Positions 1-4,753 of a DNA stretch of 5,859 nt are shown in pieces; position 1 is the first letter of the stretch, and each line of letters starts with the position of its first letter. A program made the translations under genes and the position numbers. Source of the DNA: Candidatus Dormiibacterota bacterium (lineage in GTDB: Bacteria; Chloroflexota; Dormibacteria; Aeolococcales; Bog-877); the NCBI GenBank assembly GCA_003135035.1, contig PLDE01000134.1, forward strand, positions 1 to 5,859, read 5' to 3'. The notes under the pieces were generated by a model. The model saw only the letters and a list, made by a program, of their open reading frames with translations, ran no database searches and had not been told where the DNA came from.

Positions 1-531
1 CACCAGCGCGGAACCGGCGAGGCGCCAAATCACCTCGCCCCGGCCCTCCAACCATCTCGACCGGAGTCGACGTAAGCCGTCCAGCCCGTGAGTCAAGGTG
101 AATCCCAAGACTAGGGCGACCAGTGGTGCAATGGCCCAGAGCACCACGAGACTCCCAATCGCCCGCCAGCGGACACCGGCGCCTGACGCAAGGGCGACTC
201 CCACCAAGGAGAAAACCAGAAGCTGGATGGTCGAGGTGGGAACCTGGACCCGGTTGTACACCGTGGTGAGCGCGAAGGCGATCGCCAAGACCACGACTTC
301 GTCGGAGACGGTGAGCCGATGCATGACCAAACCCTGTCCCACTCTAGCCTCGACCCCATGACTGCCCAACGCTGCCCCGAGGAAGGCCACCGGGGCCATC
401 AGAAGGAGGGCCCGCCGGGCGCTCACCAGGCTGAGGGCGTGGGGCATTCCCATGCAGGCCCCGGTGTAGTGGGCTCCGATGCTGGCAGCGAAGCCCAGGG
501 CCAAAGCGAGCAGCAAAAGGTCAGCGAACAT
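1..531 (-). CDS. Divergent PiT-family inorganic phosphate transporter, N-terminal part (partial)
   Basis: This membrane protein is cut by the left edge, leaving 177 residues and no stop codon. It resembles PiT transporters (PF01384), which carry phosphate into the cell with a cation. Hydrophobic segments lie near residues 4-20, 41-57, 79-92, 103-117 and 125-147. The first repeat shows the PiT layout: a small-residue segment with a GAHYTGACMG motif (19-28), then an RRALLL...FLGAALG helix (39-56). A later PTST motif (98-101) and a VRWRAIGSLVVLWAIAPL segment (120-137) match the P-[ST]-S-T and following helix of the family. The usual GANDxAN or GFHDTAN signature is altered: Tyr stands where Asp is expected and Ala where Asn is expected, so substrate and ion coupling are uncertain. 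The ATG is 10 nt after the stop of the upstream DinB-like gene, with no clear Shine-Dalgarno, which suggests translational coupling as the last known gene of a three-gene operon. Family assignment is fairly sure; phosphate as substrate is inferred. Confidence 0.78.
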   Translation of the reverse strand, partial: MFADLLLLALALGFAASIGAHYTGACMGMPHALSLVSARRALLLMAPVAFLGAALGSHGVEARVGQGLVMHRLTVSDEVVVLAIAFALTTVYNRVQVPTSTIQLLVFSLVGVALASGAGVRWRAIGSLVVLWAIAPLVALVLGFTLTHGLDGLRRLRSRWLEGRGEVIWRLAGSALV

Positions 532-541
532 TGAGATCGAT

Positions 542-1267
542 TCAGCCGGCGCTGGTTACCCAGCCCGCAAGCGCGCGCACGGCCTCGAGATCGGGATCGC
601 GAGCCGCATTTTGAGCAAGGTCAGGATTCACTGCTATGGCCCTGGCCACCTCCTCGAGCGCACCACCAGAATTCTCCATCCTGGCCTCCGCGCAGGCGAG
701 GGCATAGCGTGCCATCCCCAGCGCCGGTCCGGGCAGTGCCATTGCCCGCGCGACCGCCACTCCGGCCCGATGAAGCTGCAGCGTCCGCTCCGACTGATCG
801 TGGCTCAGCCAGTACTCACCCAGGTGGCCGCCGGGATGCCAGAAGCCCCGCACCACCACCTGCAACCAAAGTGGGCGCCCCCGCAGCCAGGGGTGAAGTG
901 AGGTGTCGATGAGGTCTGCCTCGGGCAGCTCCCAGAGAAGATCCAGCAGTTCGACCGTGGTAGCTCGGCTGCTGGCAAGCACCTGCTCCCGACTGCCAGC
1001 GGAGAAGCGTTGGTAGGTGTCCTCTGAGGCGTGTTCGATCTCGCTAAAAGCAGGCGGGGTCTCACCGTCCAGAGTCGCGCGGAGTCGCGTCACTTGCTGG
1101 GCTTTGAACTCGGTGTTGTGGCCCACCAAGGCCGGTAGGGACCAGGACTCTGGGCTGCCTCGCTCCTCTCGAGCCGAAGCAGACTGGCCCAAGAGCGCTC
1201 CTTCCTCGGCAGCGGCGACGACCCGCACGATGGCCGTGATTGCGGCTCGGAGCTCTGAGTCACTCAC
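542..1267 (-). CDS. DinB-superfamily protein with C-terminal TPR-like end motif
   Basis: This 241-residue protein has an N-terminal four-helix-bundle domain of the DinB/maleylpyruvate-isomerase type. A W-S-L-P-A-L-V-G-H stretch (42-50) matches the helix-2 pattern of the superfamily. His50 together with the HxxxH pair His144/His148 (FWHPGGHLGEYW, 142-153) could form the usual three-histidine metal site. DinB relatives include thiol-dependent enzymes and metal-binding proteins of unknown activity, so no reaction can be assigned. After the bundle, residues about 182-233 read like the closing repeat of a TPR protein: an ARYALACAEA helix, a GALEEVARAI helix, then NPDLAQNAARDPDLEAVR. The fusion is unusual for the superfamily. 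The gene starts with GTG and overlaps the methyltransferase stop by 8 nt (GTGAGTGA, 1260-1267). This implies translational coupling and co-expression with the methyltransferase and the PiT-like transporter. Fold assignment is moderately sure; function is unknown. Confidence 0.75.
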   Translation of the reverse strand: MSDSELRAAITAIVRVVAAAEEGALLGQSASAREERGSPESWSLPALVGHNTEFKAQQVTRLRATLDGETPPAFSEIEHASEDTYQRFSAGSREQVLASSRATTVELLDLLWELPEADLIDTSLHPWLRGRPLWLQVVVRGFWHPGGHLGEYWLSHDQSERTLQLHRAGVAVARAMALPGPALGMARYALACAEARMENSGGALEEVARAIAVNPDLAQNAARDPDLEAVRALAGWVTSAG

Positions 1268-1907
1268 AGCTCACCACCCTGGCTAGCGAAGTCGCAGCCT
1301 CCATCCGGGAGACTGGTTCAACCGGGTTGTTCACCATTCCGGCAAGCAGAGGCCGATGAGCCTTGAATTGGACTGAACCAGGGACGGCGATGATCTCCAC
1401 AGCATTGAGACCGGCGCGGCCGAGCTGGTCCCGGAGCCGGCGTGGATCGATCGGAGTGCAGACGTCACCCAGGTGGATGAGACGAAAGCGCCAGCCGCCA
1501 GAGCTGTCCCGAGCCACGAAGATTCCCCCCGGCTCGAGAACGCGAGCCACCTCGGCAAAGAGTCGCTCCTGGGAGGCACTGTCACTGAGGTGATGGAGCA
1601 TGGTGAAGCACACCACCGCGGAGAACGAGGCGTCCTTGAAAGGCGCAGCCGTGGCGTCACCCATAACCACCTTGAGCGACGGTCCTAGCTCGCGCCGGAG
1701 ATATTCAGCCAGCGCGGGATCGTTCTCAAGAGCCACCAGCTCAGGCACGTGATCGAGGAGAGCGCGGGTACTGGCGCCATAACCGGGCCCCAACTCAAGC
1801 ACGCGCCGACCGAGTGAGACTCCATCTAGAACCGCCGGAAGCATCTCCCCGGCGACATACCCAGCCCATCTGGGTGAGCGGCAGAGGCGTCGGTGATACA
1901 GATTCAC
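1260..1907 (-). CDS. Class I SAM-dependent methyltransferase
   Basis: This 215-residue protein has the Rossmann-type methyltransferase core (Methyltransf_11/25-like). It transfers a methyl group from S-adenosylmethionine to an unknown acceptor. Visible motifs are motif I, LELGPGYG (37-44); an acidic ribose-binding residue, Glu61, at the end of strand 2; GDAT (83-86); the strand-4 segment FSAVVCFTMLHHL (95-107); and the VLEPGG turn typical of the family. The FTMLHHL pattern is common in enzymes acting on small molecules, lipids or quinones, but the substrate cannot be read from sequence. A short N-terminal helix (about 1-30) and a C-terminal tail of roughly 40 residues flank the core. The GTG start at 1907 is supported by an AGGGGG site (1915-1920) 7 nt upstream. 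It is the first gene of the minus-strand operon and is divergent from the TetR-type gene, which is the likeliest local regulator. Confidence 0.88.
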   Translation of the reverse strand: MNLYHRRLCRSPRWAGYVAGEMLPAVLDGVSLGRRVLELGPGYGASTRALLDHVPELVALENDPALAEYLRRELGPSLKVVMGDATAAPFKDASFSAVVCFTMLHHLSDSASQERLFAEVARVLEPGGIFVARDSSGGWRFRLIHLGDVCTPIDPRRLRDQLGRAGLNAVEIIAVPGSVQFKAHRPLLAGMVNNPVEPVSRMEAATSLARVVSCE

Positions 1908-1914
1908 AAGGTGG

Positions 1915-1923
1915 CCCCCTTTC
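1915..1923 (-). promoter_or_regulatory. Ribosome binding site of the methyltransferase gene
   Basis: On the minus strand GAAAGGGGG lies 7 nt before the GTG at 1907. It is the purine-rich element that selects this GTG as the start. Confidence 0.55.
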
Positions 1924-1934
1924 TTGATGCAACC

Positions 1935-1955
1935 GCTTCGCTCGTCGAGCGTAGC
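1935..1955. promoter_or_regulatory. 21-bp imperfect palindrome, candidate TetR operator
   Basis: The arms GCTTCGCTC (1935-1943) and GAGCGTAGC (1947-1955) flank a GTC centre. They are complementary at 8 of 9 positions; the only mismatch pairs 1938 with 1952. The site lies between the divergent methyltransferase and TetR genes and overlaps a possible minus-strand -10 box. This is the usual geometry of a local TetR operator, which tends to be a palindrome of 15-25 bp. Binding is inferred and not shown by sequence alone. Confidence 0.5.
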
Positions 1956-1958
1956 ATA
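1953..1958 (-). promoter_or_regulatory. Possible -10 box for the minus-strand operon
   Basis: TATGCT on the minus strand matches the sigma-70 -10 consensus at 4 of 6 positions. It would give a transcript start near 1946 and a leader of about 39 nt before the GTG at 1907. No convincing -35 box is seen 16-18 nt upstream. The box overlaps the palindrome at 1935-1955, so a repressor bound there would block it. Confidence 0.3.
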
Positions 1959-1973
1959 TACCTTATGTCCAGT

Positions 1974-2001
1974 GAGACAGGAGTGTTCGCGCGACTATCA
2001 T
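1974..2001 (+). promoter_or_regulatory. Possible promoter of the TetR gene, giving a leaderless mRNA
   Basis: A TATCAT -10 box (1996-2001) follows a weak GAGACA -35 box (1974-1979) with a 16-bp spacer. The start ATG at 2008 is 6 nt after the -10 box, where transcription would begin. The mRNA would therefore be leaderless or nearly so, a common arrangement in actinobacteria. No Shine-Dalgarno precedes this ATG, which agrees with that reading. Confidence 0.4.
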
Positions 2002-2007
2002 GAACTG

Positions 2008-2616
2008 ATGCCGAGATCCCTCCAGGGAAAACCCGAAGAGCCCCGGACAGGAGAACGCCCAGAGGCGGTGCGCGACCCCCGTTTACTCACGGCAGCCGTG
2101 GCCGTACTGGCCAGAACGGGGTGGGACGGCTTGACCATGGACGCCGTCGCGGAGGAGGCTGGGTTATCCCGGGTCACCGCTTGGCGTCTGGGCGCCAGCC
2201 GGGAGGCTCTGGTGAGCTCGCTGCTTCAGCGGCTTGAGGACGACTACCGCCGAGCGCTGTGGCCAGCGCTGACCGGCACTGGGTCGGCCCGAGATCGCAT
2301 GGGGGTAGCGCTCCTGGCGCTCTTCGATGTAGCTGAGGGGCACCTGCCTCTGCTGATGGCGTCCGATCAGGTCTTCCACAAGGCTAGCCAGAGCGGGATC
2401 AACTTCAATGAGCCGTTCGCGAGACTCTTCCGCGACGGCCTGGAGGATGGCAGTCTGACCTGCCCTGGAGACGACGCGGATCAGTCAGCGGACTTGCTCT
2501 TCAACACCGCCTGCTGGCCGTACGTGCACCTCCGCGGTCGCCACCAGTGGGATCGAGAGAGGGTCCGTCGGCAACTAAGTGCCATGGTCCTGCCTCGGCC
2601 GCCGGCGCCCGGCTGA
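2008..2616 (+). CDS. TetR/AcrR-family transcriptional regulator
   Basis: This 202-residue protein has the TetR layout of an N-terminal DNA-binding helical domain and a ligand or dimerisation domain. The first helix is RLLTAAVAVLARTGWDGLT (about 25-43). The helix-turn-helix follows as MDAVAEEAGLSRVTAWRLG (44-62), then the stabilising helix ASREALVSSLLQRLEDDY. The recognition-helix end reads TAWRLGAS where most family members have a Tyr-x-x-Phe core such as LYRHFPSK, so DNA specificity may be atypical. The C-terminal part (about 85-195) is helical and gives no ligand clue. In-frame starts exist as far up as 1924, but they would add a poorly TetR-like leader and span the likely promoter, so I chose the ATG at 2008. 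The gene is divergent from the methyltransferase/DinB/PiT operon and probably controls it, itself, or both through the palindrome at 1935-1955. Confidence 0.85.
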   Translation: MPRSLQGKPEEPRTGERPEAVRDPRLLTAAVAVLARTGWDGLTMDAVAEEAGLSRVTAWRLGASREALVSSLLQRLEDDYRRALWPALTGTGSARDRMGVALLALFDVAEGHLPLLMASDQVFHKASQSGINFNEPFARLFRDGLEDGSLTCPGDDADQSADLLFNTACWPYVHLRGRHQWDRERVRRQLSAMVLPRPPAPG

Positions 2617-2662
2617 ACTAAGCTCGAACCCCGGTCGGCCCGCCAAACCCGTTCCCCGGCAG

Positions 2663-2684
2663 CTCCGGATCGTCGAGTCCGGAG
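2663..2684 (+). promoter_or_regulatory. Perfect 7-bp hairpin before the sigma factor ribosome binding site
   Basis: CTCCGGA (2663-2669) and TCCGGAG (2678-2684) are perfect reverse complements around an 8-nt loop. The hairpin ends 3 nt before the GGAGG site. There is no following U-tract, so it is a poor intrinsic terminator. It may instead influence ribosome access, or be a DNA palindrome bound by a regulator. The 85-bp gap 2617-2701 holds no promoter I would call with confidence. Confidence 0.45.
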
Positions 2685-2687
2685 ATT

Positions 2688-2692
2688 GGAGG
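2688..2692 (+). promoter_or_regulatory. Ribosome binding site of the ECF sigma factor gene
   Basis: GGAGG lies 9 nt before the GTG at 2702. It fixes that GTG as the start rather than an upstream GTG at 2579 inside the TetR gene. Confidence 0.7.
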
Positions 2693-2701
2693 AACCACTG
2701 C

Positions 2702-3208
2702 GTGTCATCGAGGCGTCCTGATGGTGAAGCAGAAGCACTGGCCGAACGTTGGGTCGGTCTCTATGGGGACATCGCCTTGCGCACCGCCTACCTATTTCTC
2801 CGCGATCGTGGTCTCGCCGAGGACTGCGTCCAGGACGCCTTTGTGAGCGCCTGGCGAGCGCGCTCCAGCCTGCGCGACCCGGGGGCTGAGCGGGCGTGGC
2901 TTCTCTCGATCGTCGCCAATACCGCCCGCTCCCACCTGCGGCGTCGGATACCCATCCCCACCGACACCCTGCCCGAGGATCCGACCACCCGAGATCCCTT
3001 CTCCGACCTTGCCCTCTCTGCCGACCTGCGCCAGGCACTGGATCAGCTGCCCGCCGATCAGCGCGAGGTGATCGCGTTGCGGGTCTATCTCGACCTGTCG
3101 GTCGAGGAAAGCGCCCGCACGCTCGGGGTCGCCGCAGGTACGGTGAAGTCCCGTCTCAGCCGAGCTCTGGAGGCACTGCGCCTGATATGGATCCCGACGA
3201 GCGACTGA
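2702..3208 (+). CDS. ECF-type RNA polymerase sigma-70 factor
   Basis: This 168-residue protein has just the two domains of an ECF sigma factor. Region 2 (about 20-82) includes LAEDCVQDAFVSAWRAR (38-54), the core-binding and -10-recognition helix pair, and AWLLSIVANTARSHLRRR (65-82). Region 4 (about 108-160) has LDQLPADQREVIALRVYLDL (113-132) and the helix-turn-helix SVEESARTLGVAAGTVKSRLSRAL (133-156), which recognises the -35 element. It directs RNA polymerase to a dedicated promoter set. No C-terminal extra domain is present. The GTG start is fixed by GGAGG at 2688-2692. The gene ends inside the start of a single-pass membrane protein, the classic sigma/anti-sigma arrangement, suggesting control by an extracytoplasmic signal. 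ECF factors often activate their own promoter, but I could not identify a duplicated motif here. It begins 85 bp after the TetR gene and could share its transcript. Confidence 0.93.
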   Translation: MSSRRPDGEAEALAERWVGLYGDIALRTAYLFLRDRGLAEDCVQDAFVSAWRARSSLRDPGAERAWLLSIVANTARSHLRRRIPIPTDTLPEDPTTRDPFSDLALSADLRQALDQLPADQREVIALRVYLDLSVEESARTLGVAAGTVKSRLSRALEALRLIWIPTSD

Positions 3209-3855
3209 CCGAGCTGCTGCGTGGAGAGTTGCACCGCTCACTGGCGGAGATGCGGCTTAACCCGGAGCTCCGCCAGCAGTTGAAGGTCCAACTGCTGGCC
3301 ACCCCCGCCAGCCGCTGGCCGGGGTGGTTGCGCACCCGTACCGGTGGGCTTCGCCGGAGCGTTCTCACCGGGGTGGCAGGCCTCGCGGTCGCCGGTCTCG
3401 CGGCGGCGGTGGTCCTCCCTCTGGTTGGTCAGCATCCTTCCGCTTCCAGCAGCCGGCAATACCTTGCCGTCGTTCCGCCCGGGGTAAGGGCTGGCGGCTC
3501 CCACGCCGCTGTGGTAGCGCCCGCTAGCTGCGGCAGCGGGTCGCTCCGACTCGAGGTCGCTCCAGGACAGATCTCCCTGGCCCAGGGACAAGCTGGCCAG
3601 CTCTCGATCACGGAGCTGAACGGTGCCTGCGCCCCCACGGTGTCGGTGACCGGGCCAGCGGCGGCCGTGCTCACCATTCAGTCCCGATCTCCATCCCCAG
3701 GCAACTCTGCTGGACTCGTTAAAGCGAACTACACGGTCACCTGGACCGGCCACACCAGAAGTGGAGGCGCCGATCCAGCAGGGAAATACCAGGTGACCGT
3801 TAGCGTCCCCGCCTCCCACGCCTTAGCGACAGCCACTATCACGGTCCGCCGATAG
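3187..3855 (+). CDS. Single-pass membrane protein, putative anti-sigma factor
   Basis: This 222-residue protein overlaps the end of the sigma factor gene by 22 nt; a GGAGG at 3169-3173 lies 13 nt before its ATG. Residues 1-57 are charged and helical (DERLTELLRGELHRSLAEMR, 4-23, then LRQQLKVQLL, 28-37) and should be cytoplasmic. Residues about 58-80 form one hydrophobic membrane helix flanked by arginines on the inner side. The rest is extracytoplasmic: a Ser/Gly/Ala-rich linker, then a beta-rich, possibly Ig-like domain (about 115-222) ending in YQVTVSVP...ATITVRR. Cys115 and Cys148 could form a disulfide. Topology and overlap point to an anti-sigma factor that holds the ECF sigma at the membrane. 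However, the cytoplasmic part has no Cys and no HxxxCxxC zinc motif, so it is not a ZAS-type anti-sigma. It could also be an unrelated sensor or wall protein. Confidence 0.65.
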   Translation: MDPDERLTELLRGELHRSLAEMRLNPELRQQLKVQLLATPASRWPGWLRTRTGGLRRSVLTGVAGLAVAGLAAAVVLPLVGQHPSASSSRQYLAVVPPGVRAGGSHAAVVAPASCGSGSLRLEVAPGQISLAQGQAGQLSITELNGACAPTVSVTGPAAAVLTIQSRSPSPGNSAGLVKANYTVTWTGHTRSGGADPAGKYQVTVSVPASHALATATITVRR

Positions 3856-3919
3856 GCGTCCCCCAGGCGTGCGGCGAGCCGGTTCGACCGTCGGTCATGG
3901 GTGACAATGGCCCCGAATC
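3856..3919 (+). other. Short gap between the putative anti-sigma and SAM hydrolase genes
   Basis: This 64-bp gap has no strong terminator. The only inverted repeat seen is a 4-bp CGGT/ACCG pair at 3880-3890. A GACAAT sequence (3903-3908) could be a weak -10 box, but no fitting -35 box is visible. Read-through from the sigma unit is therefore possible. Confidence 0.35.
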
Positions 3920-4753
3920 ATGGCCGCCATCCTCACTCTGCTCACCGACTTCGGCTCCGCCGATGGCTATGTGGGCGCCCTCAAGGGAGCCATCGCCCGA
4001 GTAGCCCCGCAGGTGCGAGTGGTCACCATCACACACGGTGTCCCAGCCCACGATATCGGGGCCGGTGCCTATTGGCTTGCCGCCTCCGCGCCCGCATTCC
4101 CCGATGGGACGGTTCACTGCGTGGTAGTGGACCCTGGGGTCGGAACCGACCGACCCTTAGTGGCAGCCAAGGTGGACCGCCAAGTGGTCGTGGCACCCGA
4201 CAATGGCCTGCTTCACTTTTTGTGGAGCCGAGGCCAGGAGCGCATGGCGGTGCGGGTTGACACCAGCAGCTTCGACTCCAAGCCAATCAGCGCGACCTTT
4301 CACGGGCGCGACGTCATCGGACCGCTAGCGGCTCGCTTGGCCGCTGGGGCCACCCGCTTCGAAAACCTCGGTCCGCGAATCCCGAGCCCCCAACTGGTGA
4401 GCGATTTTCTGCCTCATGGGGACAGCGGCGGGAGCACCGCCCGGGTGCTCCTGGTTGACCGATTCGGCAATGCCATCCTCACCATCGCTCGGACCCACTG
4501 GTACCAGCCGGTGCCCGCCAGCGTGTCGCTCAACCACGGTCGGGTGATCTCGCAAATGGTGCGCACCTACGGAGAAATCGAAGCGGATTTTGGGATGCTC
4601 TGGAACAGCGCTGACCACCTCGAGATTGCCGGCAAGGGGATCAATGCCGCCGCCCTGCTCAACCTCCACGCCGGGGACTTGGTGCGCGTCGCCTGGGCGG
4701 CCACCACTCGCGGCGAGGAGGTCCACGCCGCCCGTCGGTCGTTGGCTTCTTGA
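3920..4753 (+). CDS. SAM hydrolase (DUF62; S-adenosyl-L-methionine:hydroxide adenosyltransferase)
   Basis: This 277-residue protein has full length for the SAM_adeno_trans family, which also includes fluorinase and chlorinase. DUF62 members split SAM with water or hydroxide into adenosine and L-methionine. The N-terminal catalytic domain shows LLTDFGSADGYVGALKG (7-23), VVDPGVGTDRP (69-79), VAPDNGLL (91-98) and TFHGRDVIGPLAARLA (126-141). Asp71, Arg78 and His128 match the conserved Asp-Arg-His triad of the hydrolase branch. The C-terminal barrel domain carries VLLVDRFGNAIL and ends near EIAGKGINAAALLNLHAGDLVRVAW. The triad and ordinary length argue against a halogenase. The ATG at 3920 directly precedes the first conserved strand; no Shine-Dalgarno is seen. 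Its stop overlaps the start of the next gene (TTGA), so the two are translationally coupled. The biological reason to hydrolyse SAM is not settled for this family. Assignment is secure. Confidence 0.93.
   Translation: MAAILTLLTDFGSADGYVGALKGAIARVAPQVRVVTITHGVPAHDIGAGAYWLAASAPAFPDGTVHCVVVDPGVGTDRPLVAAKVDRQVVVAPDNGLLHFLWSRGQERMAVRVDTSSFDSKPISATFHGRDVIGPLAARLAAGATRFENLGPRIPSPQLVSDFLPHGDSGGSTARVLLVDRFGNAILTIARTHWYQPVPASVSLNHGRVISQMVRTYGEIEADFGMLWNSADHLEIAGKGINAAALLNLHAGDLVRVAWAATTRGEEVHAARRSLAS

Noticed and set aside
98..901. Plus-strand open frames at the left end (98-361, 319-534, 479-901)
   Set aside because: They are antisense to the PiT-like and DinB-like genes, which show family motifs. 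Their translations are Pro/Arg/Ser/Thr-rich without recognisable features.
1924..2007. N-terminal extension of the TetR protein from the TTG or ATG at 1924-1929
   Set aside because: The added residues have no TetR likeness and this DNA contains the candidate promoter and operator.
2000..2010. Two-codon frame ATG-AAC-TGA overlapping the TetR ATG
   Set aside because: It could act as a coupling mini-ORF, but the predicted transcript starts near 2008, so it would not be transcribed, and chance explains it.
2579..2701. Upstream extension of the sigma factor to a GTG at 2579
   Set aside because: It overlaps the TetR C-terminus, has no sigma likeness, and a good GGAGG site points to the GTG at 2702.
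2481..3038. Long minus-strand open frame opposite the TetR and sigma genes
   Set aside because: It is Arg/Gly-rich low-complexity translation with no family likeness, opposite two clear plus-strand genes. High G+C sequence produces such frames by chance.
3238..3819. Minus-strand open frame opposite the putative anti-sigma gene
   Set aside because: Gly/Arg-rich with no motif, while the plus strand shows a membrane helix and a coherent start coupled to the sigma gene.
3880..3890. CGGT-TCG-ACCG repeat as a terminator
   Set aside because: The stem is only 4 bp and no U-tract follows.
3920..4753. Fluorinase or chlorinase activity for the DUF62 protein
   Set aside because: The Asp71/Arg78/His128 triad is that of the hydrolase branch, and there is no halogenated-metabolite gene cluster around it.
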